A program made the translations under genes and the position numbers. From Micromonospora tarensis (GTDB lineage: Bacteria > Actinomycetota > Actinomycetes > Mycobacteriales > Micromonosporaceae), in assembly GCF_016803395.1 (NCBI RefSeq), contig NZ_JAEVHL010000018.1, positions 1 through 61,939 of the forward strand: 61,939 nucleotides of DNA. The letters are read 5' to 3'. Below are positions 36,327 to 46,174 of this stretch, piece after piece. Position 1 is the stretch's first letter. Each line of letters opens with the position of its first letter. A model generated the notes under the pieces. It saw only the letters and a program-made list of their open reading frames with translations. It made no database searches and was not told where the DNA came from.

Positions 36327-36737
36327 ATGCCGGCGTCACTGCATCATATGATCATCCCAGTGTCTGATCGCGACGTTGCCGCCCGCTACTTCATGGGCCT
36401 GCTCGACCTGCGCGAACCCTGGGAGAACGGCTTCTTCCAGTCGGTGCAACTCGATGATTCGGTTGTCATCAACTTCGCGGCCCCGCCGGTCGAGGTGCAG
36501 CCCCAGCACTACGCCTTCCTGGTAAGCGACGAACTGTTCGACCGCATCAAGTCCCGATTCGACAGCGACGGTACGCCGTACACAGCCGACCCGCCCGGTA
36601 AGCGGCCTTCCGAGGTCGGTGAGGTCAATCGTGACGGGACCGGCCGACGACTGTATTTTTTGGGCCCGGACAAGCACATGCTTGAAGTGCTGACTGCTCG
36701 CTATAACGACGTGCCACACCGATCTCGGCCGCAGTGA
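36327..36737 (+). CDS. VOC-family (glyoxalase/dioxygenase fold) protein
   Basis: 136 aa from ATG 36327 with AAGGA 6 bp upstream. Begins L-H-H-M-I-I-P-V-S-D-R-D-V-A-A-R-Y-F-M-G-L-L-D-L, a typical beta-alpha-beta VOC unit, and ends with F-L-G-P-D-K-H-M-L-E-V-L-T. Candidate metal ligands are the first His and the final Glu. VOC proteins include antibiotic-binding and lyase members; the substrate cannot be told. Confidence 0.82.
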   Translation: MPASLHHMIIPVSDRDVAARYFMGLLDLREPWENGFFQSVQLDDSVVINFAAPPVEVQPQHYAFLVSDELFDRIKSRFDSDGTPYTADPPGKRPSEVGEVNRDGTGRRLYFLGPDKHMLEVLTARYNDVPHRSRPQ

Positions 36738-36777
36738 CCGAGCCAGCAGCCGCGCATGAGCCGTTGGGCTGAGGCGC

Positions 36778-36849
36778 ATGCAGATTGGCGAGCCGCCGAA
36801 CGCATGGGGCTGAGCATCCGCACGATCCGCTACCACGGGGACGGCTAGT
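36778..36849 (+). pseudogene. MerR N-terminal remnant
   Basis: ATG 36778 starts M-Q-I-G-E, then after a one- to two-base slip reads A-A-E-R-M-G-L-S-I-R-T-I-R-Y-H before a stop, matching the HTH of the two intact MerR proteins (29646 and 42465). Only about 24 codons survive. 36850-36993 to its right holds nothing I recognise. Confidence 0.75.
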
Positions 36850-36993
36850 AGTTCGGTCAACGGGACGATCGTGCTGGTGATCTCGGCGCGTCCAGCTCGC
36901 AGGTCGACCACCGTGCCGTCTACGGCCACGAGGATTCGCTTCGAAGGCACTGCGGTCGCCTCCGCCAAGTGCGCTCGCTCGGCGTGGCAGTGG

Positions 36994-37774
36994 TCAGGCT
37001 GGAGTCGGCCACCGCGAGAGCAGGCCCCGGGCGGCCGGCGACCGCCAGGCCGCAGGCAGGGCCCGCTCACCGGTGTGTGCGCCGACCAGGGCGGCGGCCA
37101 TCACCGCCACCTCGCTGACGGCACCCGCTTGGGCCAGGCTCGTGCGGACCGTCGCCACCGGATCGCGCGCGCAACAGCATCTTCGTCACCCGCATGGCCT
37201 CCCGCAGCGGCGGCGTGACGGTGTGGGCGGCGACGGCGTCGACGAACACGTCCGGCTCAGTGTCCATGCGGCGCGCCGCCAGCGCGGTGGCGACGGCGTG
37301 GGCGACGGCCGTGTCCTGACTGAGCGCAACGGTCGTGCACCGTACGGCGATCTCACCGGCCAGGGCCGCCACCTCTTCCAGCGGCAGGGCGGTGAGCAGT
37401 CCCACCGGCCAGATCCAGGCCGCCGGCCCGACCGAGCCATCCGCGATGGTGCCCTCGGCCACGTGGACGGCAGTGCGGGCGACCGGGCCCACCGTCTGCA
37501 GGCCGGCCGTCAGTGCGTCCACGTCGACCGTGCCGGCCGAGCCGGACAGGCGGCGGGCGAGAGTCATCGCCGAGGCGGTGTGCGGTCCGGGTGGGGCGCT
37601 GCCGTCGTGCCTGCGCAGCGCCGCGGTGATCTCCGCGGCGGTTGGTGCGCCTCGCTCCTGCAGGCGGGCAGAGGTGGCCTCCGCAGCGGCGGCGGCGAGC
37701 AGGGCGGCGCGACCGCGGCTGCCTGCCAGAGAACCCGCCGTATCACCAAGGCTCGTCAACCGTGGGCCGTGCAT
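36994..37774 (-). CDS. ADP-ribosylglycohydrolase-like protein 4, frameshifted
   Basis: N-terminal frame from 37774: G-S-V-G-P-A-A-W-I-W-P-V-G-L-L-T-A-L-P-L-E-E-V, A-V-A-H-A-V-A-T-A-L. After a slip in a CGCGCG tract near 37168 the C-terminus continues as V-A-V-M-A-A-A-L-V-G-A-H-T-G-E-R-A-L-P and stops at 36994. The paired Asp motifs are absent, as in paralogs 1 and 2. It lies 71 bp after the DUF2795-like gene, under palindrome e. Confidence 0.75.
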
Positions 37775-37845
37775 GGATCACCCCGTTCTGCCTAACCGGC
37801 CTGTGGCCACGCCCACTTCCGGCGGCGTGGTGGATGTCGCCCGTC

Positions 37846-38055
37846 TCAGGCGCCGACCGGTACGTCCGCCATCTCCTCCCACAGGTCGCGTACCTGGCGG
37901 AAGTCGCGCTCGGGCAGGCGGTTCAGCAGGGCGATGACCTCGGGCCGCGCGTTGCTGGCCGCAGCCGCGGCCAGCAACGCGTTGCGGCTGGCGGGACCAT
38001 CGTCGAAGGCTGTTCGGACGTGGTCGAGAAGTTCGATGCGGGTCACGTCGTGCAC
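37846..38055 (-). CDS. DUF2795-like small protein
   Basis: 69 aa from GTG 38055 with AGGAGG upstream; GTG 38097 is a longer alternative. Helical protein: S-R-N-A-L-L-A-A-A-A-A-S-N-A-R-P-E-V-I and L-N-R-L-P-E-R-D-F-R-Q-V-R-D-L, the spacing seen in DUF2795 proteins. Function unknown. First gene after palindrome e, followed by ADP-ribosylglycohydrolase-like gene 4. Confidence 0.7.
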   Translation of the reverse strand: MHDVTRIELLDHVRTAFDDGPASRNALLAAAAASNARPEVIALLNRLPERDFRQVRDLWEEMADVPVGA

Positions 38056-38104
38056 CGGTTCCTCCTGCGTTCTGTCGTGCCACGCGGACCGCGGCACTAT
38101 CCCT

Positions 38105-38120
38105 ACTCTAACGTAAGAGT
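38105..38120 (-). promoter_or_regulatory. Regulon palindrome, site e
   Basis: ACTCTAACGTAAGAGT, a near-perfect palindrome upstream of the DUF2795-like gene. Confidence 0.72.
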
Positions 38121-38138
38121 ATTTACGAACCGCGGCCC

Positions 38139-39431
38139 CTAGGTCGGGAAGGTGTCACGCGGTCGTCGGCGACGCGACCGCCGCTCGGAGCCGGGCAGGG
38201 GAGCGAGGATCGCTGCGACACCGACGGCCAGGGGGAGGGTCGAGCCGATGAGCAGGGCCTGGGTGTAGCTGCCGGTGATGTCATGGCCGACGGCGAACAG
38301 GACGGGGCCGAAGGCGGTGGAACCGACGTTGACCGCGGTGACCGTCCCGCGGATGGCGCCCAGGTGCCCGAGCCCGAACAGCCGTGGCGTCAGGGCCGCC
38401 TCGACGGTACGGATGGCGCTGGAGGCCGCGCCGAGCGCCACACCGAATCCCAGCGCCGACCATCCCGGCCCGGCCCGGGTGGCCCAGGCGAGCGCGACGG
38501 TCAGTCCGACCATGGCGGCCGGCAGCACCACCCGAGGGCTGGTGCGGTCGATCAGCGCGCCGACCAGCAGCGTCGCCGCGATCCCCGCGATGGTCTGCGG
38601 CAAGAAGTTCGCCGCCGCCGCAGCAGCGGTGAGCCCACGTTCGGTGAGCAGGCTGATCTGGTGGAAGGCCACGGCCGTGGTGAGCATTCCGGACGTGGCG
38701 ACACTGGCGGACAGCACCCAGAAGTACGGTGTGCGCAGCGCGGCGCGGTGACTGAGGTCGGCCAGGGCGCCGCCGTCGAAGCGGGCGTCTCCATCGCCGC
38801 CGTCAACCCGCTGGCCGACGTCCTCGGGGCGGTTGCGGATGCCGAACACCGCGACCGGAATGACGACCGCCCACACGGCCAGTCCTTCCACTAGCCAGGC
38901 GGTGCGCCAGCCATGAACGGCGATCAACCGCTCCAGCAGCAGCGGGGCCAGGGAGATCCCGGCCGCGCCGACCGCGGAGACGACGCCCAGCGCGATACCT
39001 CGCCGCCGCCGGAACCAGTGCGCGGTGACGGTGGTCGCGGCCAGCCCGAGGGCGCCCTGCCCGGCCATCCGGATACCCACGAACCCGGCGGTGAGACCGA
39101 CGATCCCCGACACCACAGACAGCGCCACCAGCACGGCGCCGAAGACCACGCCGATGACCAACATGCACCGGCGCACCCCATAGCGGTCGACCAGTCGCCC
39201 GACCGCCGGCAGCGCCGCCGCGCCGGTCAGGGTGCCGATGAGGTACGCGGTGGAGATCGCTGAGCGGCTGATTCCCAGGTCGGCGATGAGCGGGTCGACG
39301 AACGCCGACACCGCCACGGTCTGGCCGGGCGCGGTCATCGCCAGCGCGACAGCGGCGAAGCCAACGATCCGCCAGCCGTGGAAGCCGCCAGTAGGCGTCG
39401 GTGCGCTGGTCGAGGGCAGGGTGGTAGTCAT
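38139..39431 (-). CDS. MFS transporter
   Basis: 430 aa from ATG 39431 (GAGG close upstream). Twelve helices; motif A region G-R-L-V-D-R-Y-G-V-R-R-C; monocarboxylate/oxalate-type MFS features (G-W-R-I-V-G-F-A-A at the N-terminus, H-W-F-R-R-R-R-G-I-A-L-G in the loop after helix 4). Substrate unknown. Possible drug efflux by context. It has an unusually long upstream region with palindrome f. Confidence 0.85.
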   Translation of the reverse strand: MTTTLPSTSAPTPTGGFHGWRIVGFAAVALAMTAPGQTVAVSAFVDPLIADLGISRSAISTAYLIGTLTGAAALPAVGRLVDRYGVRRCMLVIGVVFGAVLVALSVVSGIVGLTAGFVGIRMAGQGALGLAATTVTAHWFRRRRGIALGVVSAVGAAGISLAPLLLERLIAVHGWRTAWLVEGLAVWAVVIPVAVFGIRNRPEDVGQRVDGGDGDARFDGGALADLSHRAALRTPYFWVLSASVATSGMLTTAVAFHQISLLTERGLTAAAAAANFLPQTIAGIAATLLVGALIDRTSPRVVLPAAMVGLTVALAWATRAGPGWSALGFGVALGAASSAIRTVEAALTPRLFGLGHLGAIRGTVTAVNVGSTAFGPVLFAVGHDITGSYTQALLIGSTLPLAVGVAAILAPLPGSERRSRRRRPRDTFPT

Positions 39432-39811
39432 GGGCCTCAGAGCTGTTGACGCGGGGCCTCGCCGGGTGGTGGGCCGGTGTAGGCCACCCGCGGTGCGGGT
39501 CGGAATCGGGCTGTCTGCCGCCATGGGCGGCAGGATGGACATGCCGGAGCCGGGAGCCGGTTCGCCCGGTTCCCGGCGGCGGGCCGCGGGCCTCTCCGCA
39601 CGTCCACGCAGTCCCGCGACGCTCACCGGTGACGATGATCCTCCCGGTCCGGGGGTGCTCCTTAACCGGGTCAAGTGCTGCCGGCGTGCCCCCGGTGGCC
39701 CCGCGTCGCTCGGGCGGGCGGCTTCGCCCCGGGGAGGCGGGAGGGTAGGACGAAAACCCGTCGCCCCGAGGCGTCGCGGCGCCGGCCTGACGAGCGGCGC
39801 TCCGAAACCCT
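39432..39811 (-). promoter_or_regulatory. Long GC-rich leader of the MFS gene
   Basis: 380 nt between palindrome f and the MFS start, on the minus strand. It contains several strong inverted GC tracts (for instance around 39725-39770 and 39480-39540) and an in-frame extension from GTG near 39620. Together these look like a structured leader or attenuator, or an N-terminal extension. No known riboswitch recognised. Confidence 0.4.
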
Positions 39812-39827
39812 ACCCTAACGTACGAGT
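39812..39827 (-). promoter_or_regulatory. Regulon palindrome, site f
   Basis: ACCCTAACGTACGAGT, between the helicase 3' end and the MFS leader. Confidence 0.7.
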
Positions 39828-39834
39828 ATCCATA

Positions 39835-42102
39835 TCAGGTGGTGGTGCTTGCAGGGGGCAGTATCGACGCCGCCTGCTGCTGACGTCGCCGTCGGGTCAG
39901 CCGACCCGCGCGACCGTCGCGTGATCGCGGATCTCCCCGGCTTCGCAGTGGCCAACTCCGAGATCGCCCCGGGGTTGGCCGGCGAACGTCAGGAAGCGTG
40001 AGACGGCCGTCGTGGGTCAGGTGGAGTTCGTGCATGGCCCTGGTGCAGGCGATGTAAAGCATGCACCTGTCCATTTCGTTGGCGTAGTTCGTGTCGTCGA
40101 CCTGCGGGACGATCACCGTGTCGAATTCCAGTCCCTTGGAGAGGTGCGCCGAGGTGATGACGATGCCGCTGGCGAACTCTGCGCTGTCGTAGTCGAGGAG
40201 CGTCAGCTCGACGCCGGCCTCCGCCAGGGCCTGGTAGAGCGTCGTCGCCTGGGCGATGGTCTTGCAGATGATGCCGAGAGACTGGTGTTCGCTGTTTCTG
40301 TGCTGCTCGATGAGGGCCAGGATCTGGGCCTGTTGACCCTTCTGGTCTGTGCACGCGATGACCTGCGGTGGACGTCCGTGGCGCTCGACCGGGACGATCT
40401 TGTCGTTGCGGGAGATGTGCTGGGCGAAATCCGTGATTTCGGTCGTGGAACGGTAGCTCTTGCGCAACTCCAGGCAGTCGGCCTCGGGGAAGATGCTGCG
40501 GATGGTCGACGGTGACGAGGAGCTGAACGGGTTGACCGACTGGTTGGCATCTCCCAGGATCGTCATCCTGCAGGAGAACAGCTCCCGCACCACGGCGTAC
40601 TGGATGGGCGTGTAGTCCTGCATCTCGTCGATCAGCAGGTGGCGGATGCGTCCGTAGCTCTCCTGGCGAGATGTCCTGATCATGGTGTAGATCAGCGGGA
40701 AGACGTCGGCGTACTCGACCTTCTTCCGACCCAGCGGCTTGAACAGGCCGCGGCGGGCCGGGTGCGAGTAGAAGGCCTTGTACACGGCAAGCGCGTCCTT
40801 GTGGGGGAACATGGCGCGGACCTGCCGGCGCACGGCGGTGGTGTCGGCGGCCGTCCACGTGCGGCCTCTGTCCGAAGCCTGCTGCTTGAGCAGGTGGACG
40901 GCGGTGTCGGCCAGCAGGTCCAGCCGGGTGAAGATCGGAAGTGTCGGTGACTGCCCGAAGGTCGCCGCGACCCACCCGGCGGAGAGCCGATTGTTCTTTT
41001 GGACGATCTCGGCGGGGGTGAATTCCTCGTCCGCCCGCGCGCTGATCCATGCGTCGAGCAGGGTGACGAACTCCGGCGTCGCCTTGTAGCGCATGCGCTC
41101 GGCTGCCGCGTCGTCGACTCGGTCGAGCAGGTTGACCACCTGTTCGCTGAACGTCTCGTAGTCGGTGATCTTGGCGAGGAACCTGCCGGCGATGGTGGTG
41201 AAGTCGATCTCGGCGATCTGCTCTTCACCTAACTCGGGCAGCACGTTGGCGATGTAGTCGCCGAAGACCTTGTTCGGGGAGAGGATCATGATGTTGTCGG
41301 AGGAGAGGGTGTCCTTGAAGCGGTAGAGCAGGAAGGCCACCCGGTGCAGGGCGATCGACGTTTTCCCCGAGCCCGCCACACCTTGCAGGATCAGCACCTG
41401 CGCTGTCTCGTTGCGAATCACCGCGTTCTGTTCCCGCTGGATCGTCGCCACGATGTTCTTCATCTTGTCGTCGGCCGACTGGCTCAGCTCCCGCTGCAGG
41501 ACGTCGTCACCGATGTTCAGCGCGCTCTCGAACATGTATTCCAGGCGCCCGTCCTGGATCTTGTACTGGCGCTTGCCGGTGATCTCGCCGTGGGCGATCC
41601 CCTGGGGGGCCTGGAAGAACGCCTCGCCCGACTCGAAGTCGTAGTAGAGGCTGGAGACGGGGGCACGCCAGTCGTGCACCATGATCTCCTGGGTCTGCGG
41701 GTCGGAGAAATTGTGCACACCGATGTAGTGGGCCCTGGCCCCCGTGTCGCCGCTCGCGTGAAAGTCAACGCGCCCGAAGTAGGGGGACGTCAACAGCCGC
41801 TGGATGCGTTTCCGCACCGTGACCGCGTGCTCGGCCAAGGTGACCGAGGTGTTCACCTCGACGCGGACGTTCGCCTTCTCGATGCCGTCCATGTCGCGCC
41901 AGTGCGTCCACATGTGCTCCTTGTGCGCCTGGATGGCGCTGGCGGAGCTGTCGATGGTGGTGGTCAGACGCTCCAGCGCCGCCGTCAGCAGACGCACCGT
42001 CTCGGCCAGATGCTGACGCTCCAGCTGTTCGTCTCGAGTCTGCACATCTGTCACAGCTGTCTCCGGTTCGATTCCTGCACGTATGGGACGGTCGGACGCC
42101 AT
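39835..42102 (-). CDS. HelD-like RNA-polymerase-associated UvrD-family helicase
   Basis: 755 aa from ATG 42102. An N-terminal coiled-coil arm (residues about 20-110) precedes the SF1 core: Walker A G-V-A-G-S-G-K-T-S (241-249), Walker B L-L-I-D-E-M-Q-D-Y, G-D-A-N-Q-S-V-N, S-Y-R-S-T, and motif VI-like Y-I-A-C-T-R-A-M-H. This is the HelD pattern: an ATPase that pries RNA polymerase off DNA and nucleic acid, with relatives (HelR) that protect against rifamycins. The start codon is 10 nt from TAGGGT in palindrome g. Confidence 0.88.
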   Translation of the reverse strand: MASDRPIRAGIEPETAVTDVQTRDEQLERQHLAETVRLLTAALERLTTTIDSSASAIQAHKEHMWTHWRDMDGIEKANVRVEVNTSVTLAEHAVTVRKRIQRLLTSPYFGRVDFHASGDTGARAHYIGVHNFSDPQTQEIMVHDWRAPVSSLYYDFESGEAFFQAPQGIAHGEITGKRQYKIQDGRLEYMFESALNIGDDVLQRELSQSADDKMKNIVATIQREQNAVIRNETAQVLILQGVAGSGKTSIALHRVAFLLYRFKDTLSSDNIMILSPNKVFGDYIANVLPELGEEQIAEIDFTTIAGRFLAKITDYETFSEQVVNLLDRVDDAAAERMRYKATPEFVTLLDAWISARADEEFTPAEIVQKNNRLSAGWVAATFGQSPTLPIFTRLDLLADTAVHLLKQQASDRGRTWTAADTTAVRRQVRAMFPHKDALAVYKAFYSHPARRGLFKPLGRKKVEYADVFPLIYTMIRTSRQESYGRIRHLLIDEMQDYTPIQYAVVRELFSCRMTILGDANQSVNPFSSSSPSTIRSIFPEADCLELRKSYRSTTEITDFAQHISRNDKIVPVERHGRPPQVIACTDQKGQQAQILALIEQHRNSEHQSLGIICKTIAQATTLYQALAEAGVELTLLDYDSAEFASGIVITSAHLSKGLEFDTVIVPQVDDTNYANEMDRCMLYIACTRAMHELHLTHDGRLTLPDVRRPTPGRSRSWPLRSRGDPRSRDGRAGRLTRRRRQQQAASILPPASTTT

Positions 42103-42112
42103 CTCCACCTCT

Positions 42113-42128
42113 ACCCTAACGTGCGAGT
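42113..42128 (-). promoter_or_regulatory. Regulon palindrome, site g (helD)
   Basis: ACCCTAACGTGCGAGT, just upstream of the helD-like start; implies a very short 5' leader. Confidence 0.75.
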
Positions 42129-42301
42129 ACAGATGCCGGCCGGCACCGAGTCCCGCAGGGGTGCCCATCTCGGATCCGGCTTGCGTGCGGATCGCCAGGG
42201 GTCGGACTCGTCGAAGGCGAACACCCACTGCGGGAGGTGGCTGCTGACGTGCTCGCTCCGGCGGCGTCCTCCGTGACCGCTGGAACCACTACCCCGCGCA
42301 A

Positions 42302-42317
42302 ACTCTTCCGTGCGGGT
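42302..42317 (+). promoter_or_regulatory. Regulon palindrome, site h (merR)
   Basis: ACTCTTCCGTGCGGGT, forward orientation, 148 bp before merR. A weaker match, yet in register with the reverse complement of site g. It suggests autoregulation. Confidence 0.55.
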
Positions 42318-42464
42318 AGGGTTGTGGTTCAGTTTGGCGACCGGCCGGTGCCCGGCGCGTCGCAGTCGTGCCGGCGGTGACAGTGGTGCCGGCTAGCCTG
42401 GACGGCAGTCGACCGGTGGGCGCTCACCGGGTTGCGAGCACGATCGGGAGGCGGGACGGAAGCC

Positions 42465-42899
42465 ATGGGTGACGGCGCACTGATGCAGATCGGCGAAGTG
42501 GCCGAGCGGACCGGGCTGAGCCTGCGCACGATCCGCTACTACGAAGAGGTGGGCCTCATTGTCCCCTCCGCCCGCAGTCAGGGCGGCTTCCGCCTCTACA
42601 CCGACGCCGATGTGGACCGGCTGCAGGTGGTCAAGCGAATGAAGCCGTTGGAATTCAGCCTGGAGCAGATGCGTGACCTGCTGGCCATCGTCGATCAGCT
42701 CTCCGGCGGCGCCCGACTGGCCAAGGCGGAACGTCAACGGCTGCTCGACACCCTCGCCGGCTACCGCGAGGCCGTCCACGAGCGGTGCGCGGCGCTACGG
42801 GCGCAGCTCGCCACCGCCGAGGAGTTCGCCGCCACCCTTACCGGCCACATGGACGGTCTTCAGTCACCGACCGCCTCTCGCGCCACGGCCAGCGGCTGA
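42465..42899 (+). CDS. MerR-family regulator, candidate master of the palindrome regulon
   Basis: 144 aa from ATG 42465; ATG 42483 is possible. HTH M-Q-I-G-E-V-A-E-R-T-G-L-S-L-R-T-I-R-Y-Y, wing G-G-F-R-L-Y-T, then a dimerisation coiled coil; the C-terminal tail is short (about 75 residues after the HTH) with one Cys (E-R-C-A-A-L). Lies between divergent helD-like and downstream RF3 genes, each preceded by the palindrome. Paralog at 29646; remnant at 36778. Confidence 0.88.
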   Translation: MGDGALMQIGEVAERTGLSLRTIRYYEEVGLIVPSARSQGGFRLYTDADVDRLQVVKRMKPLEFSLEQMRDLLAIVDQLSGGARLAKAERQRLLDTLAGYREAVHERCAALRAQLATAEEFAATLTGHMDGLQSPTASRATASG

Positions 42900-42933
42900 C
42901 CTCCGAACCCCGTCACCCCCGCCCAGTCGGGCA

Positions 42934-42949
42934 ACCCTCACGTGAAGGT
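42934..42949 (+). promoter_or_regulatory. Regulon palindrome, site i (RF3)
   Basis: ACCCTCACGTGAAGGT, 41 bp before the RF3 start and 35 bp after the merR stop. Confidence 0.65.
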
Positions 42950-42989
42950 ATTGTTGTGCTGGAGTCAGCGACAGAGGGGGTGGGCGCAG

Positions 42990-44584
<1,595 letters not shown>

Positions 44585-44738
44585 CCAGCAGAACCACGGA
44601 CGGGGATCCTATTGCCAGCAAAATCAATGGCCATTCGGTGGCGGCGCTGAGCGACACGCTTGGAAAGTGGCGTTGCGGGTACCTCTCGCCGTGGTCACCT
44701 CCCGATCCCGATCCGGCAACTAGGCGCCGCTCGTCGCC

Positions 44739-45902
44739 TTGGCTGGCCGCATTCGGGACCTGGCTGCCGGTACCCGACAGCGAGGGAGCCAGGCAGCTCG
44801 GCTGCGGCGGCGCCAGATGGAGATCATCGGGCTGATCGCGCTCCAGGCGGGGCTCGCGGCAGCGCTCGCCTGGTGGCTGGCGCACGACCTGCTGGGCAAC
44901 CCGAACCCCGTCTTCGCGCCTACTGCGGCGGTGGGCACGATTGCTGCGGCGATTGGCCAGCGCACGCGCCGCACGGTGGAACTGCTGGTCGGGGTGGGGC
45001 TTGGCGTCGCCATCGGCGATGGTTTGGTCCTTCTCATCGGCACCGGGGCGTGGCAGACGGGCGTGATCGTCGCCCTGGCCATCGGCATCGCCCTCGGCCT
45101 CGTGGGCCGGGGCGGCACCGTGGTCAGCCAGGTGGGCGGCACGGCGGTGCTGATCGCCACCCTCTCCTCCAGCCAACAGAATCTGGAGGTACCCCGCGTC
45201 GTCGATGCGATTGTCGGCAGCCTGGCCGGCCTGACCGTGGTGGCGTTACTGCTGCCACTACATCCTATGCGTGTCCTTCATCGGGCGTCCGGACCGATCT
45301 TCGACGCGCTCACCACCTACCTTCGCGAGATCGAGTCGGCGATGCGCGCCAGGGATTCCGACCAGTCGGTACACGCGATGGAAGGGCTACGCGCGATGGG
45401 GCCGGACGTGGAGCGGCTACGCGAAGCGCTCAGCGGGGCCGAGGAGGTGGTGACGGTCGCGCCGGCCCGGTGGCAGTGGCGGCAGCATCTCGAACGGTAC
45501 GACCGGGGCGTCGAACATCTAGTCCGCTTCATCCATAGCAGTCGGATCCTCGCCCGACAGGCAGCGACAATGATCAAGTATCAAGAGCGACTACCCCAGC
45601 ATCTTCCCGACGCCATCGAGGCACTGGCGCAAGCCGTGCAGCAGCTGCAGCGGGAGACGCGAACCGACAAACCCCACGAACAGACTCGCCGCCTCGCACT
45701 GCGGGCGGCCGAGGAAGCCGGCTGGGCCACCGGTGCGGGATTGCAGAACTTTGGGGTCACTGTGGCCACGCAGGCTCGCTTGGCAGCCAGCGACCTGCTC
45801 CGTGCGACCGGCTGCCCAGTGGACGAGGCGAATCGGCGGGTCCGGCAGGCCGCGCGTAGCGCTGAGCAGGCGAACCGCCAGGATAACGGTGACCGCCAAT
45901 AG
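44739..45902 (+). CDS. FUSC/aromatic acid exporter-like membrane protein
   Basis: 387 aa from TTG 44739; ATG 44817 is an alternative. N-terminal membrane block (L-I-A-L-Q-A-G-L-A-A-A-L-A-W-W-L-A; N-P-V-F-A-P-T-A-A-V) in the ArAE/FUSC pattern, then a soluble helical region of about 200 residues. Such proteins are thought to export aromatic acids or other stress compounds. The region 44585-44738 before it holds no recognised signal. Confidence 0.78.
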   Translation: MAGRIRDLAAGTRQRGSQAARLRRRQMEIIGLIALQAGLAAALAWWLAHDLLGNPNPVFAPTAAVGTIAAAIGQRTRRTVELLVGVGLGVAIGDGLVLLIGTGAWQTGVIVALAIGIALGLVGRGGTVVSQVGGTAVLIATLSSSQQNLEVPRVVDAIVGSLAGLTVVALLLPLHPMRVLHRASGPIFDALTTYLREIESAMRARDSDQSVHAMEGLRAMGPDVERLREALSGAEEVVTVAPARWQWRQHLERYDRGVEHLVRFIHSSRILARQAATMIKYQERLPQHLPDAIEALAQAVQQLQRETRTDKPHEQTRRLALRAAEEAGWATGAGLQNFGVTVATQARLAASDLLRATGCPVDEANRRVRQAARSAEQANRQDNGDRQ

Positions 45903-45974
45903 TGTCGGCCCGGGCCGATCGAAACTCCGGACGCCCGCTCTTCCGTTGGCGAGGATCACAACGGTTGCGCGGCG

Positions 45975-46095
45975 GCGTAGCGGGATCGGGGCGGGTCGCG
46001 AGCCGGCGGAGGAGGTCGTGTGCTTTGTGCTTCCTGGGCGTCCCGGACGGCGGTGATGACGTCGTTGACGCTTGGGGACAGCTGCGCCGATGGAG
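45975..46095 (-). pseudogene. DUF2254 gene fragment
   Basis: About 120 bp nearly identical to 48655-48755 inside the intact DUF2254 gene, including S-P-S-V-N-D-V-I-T-A-V-R-D and, after a slip, H-D-L-L-R-R-L-A-T-R-P-D-P. No other part of that gene is present. Confidence 0.8.
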
Positions 46096-46141
46096 CCGAT
46101 GATGTGACGCTTTCCCGGTTGCGGCAGCGCAATCCGGTTGA

Positions 46142-46161
46142 CGGAGTGAGCACTCACTCCG
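46142..46161. promoter_or_regulatory. TetR-type operator palindrome
   Basis: CGGAGTGAG-CA-CTCACTCCG, perfect 9-bp arms, 13 bp before the tetR start. The GAGTGA/TCACTC form is common for autoregulating TetR proteins. Confidence 0.8.
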
Positions 46162-46174
46162 TAGCGTCGGCTGT

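Noticed and set aside
36850..36993. Possible minus-strand coding (K-R-I-L-V-A-V-D-G-T-V-V-D-L)
   Set aside because: Looks protein-like for about 40 codons but has no start, family or stop that makes sense; perhaps another remnant.
42942..42989. Upstream GTG start for RF3 at 42942
   Set aside because: It lies inside the palindrome; GTG 42990 has a good ribosome binding site and fits family length.
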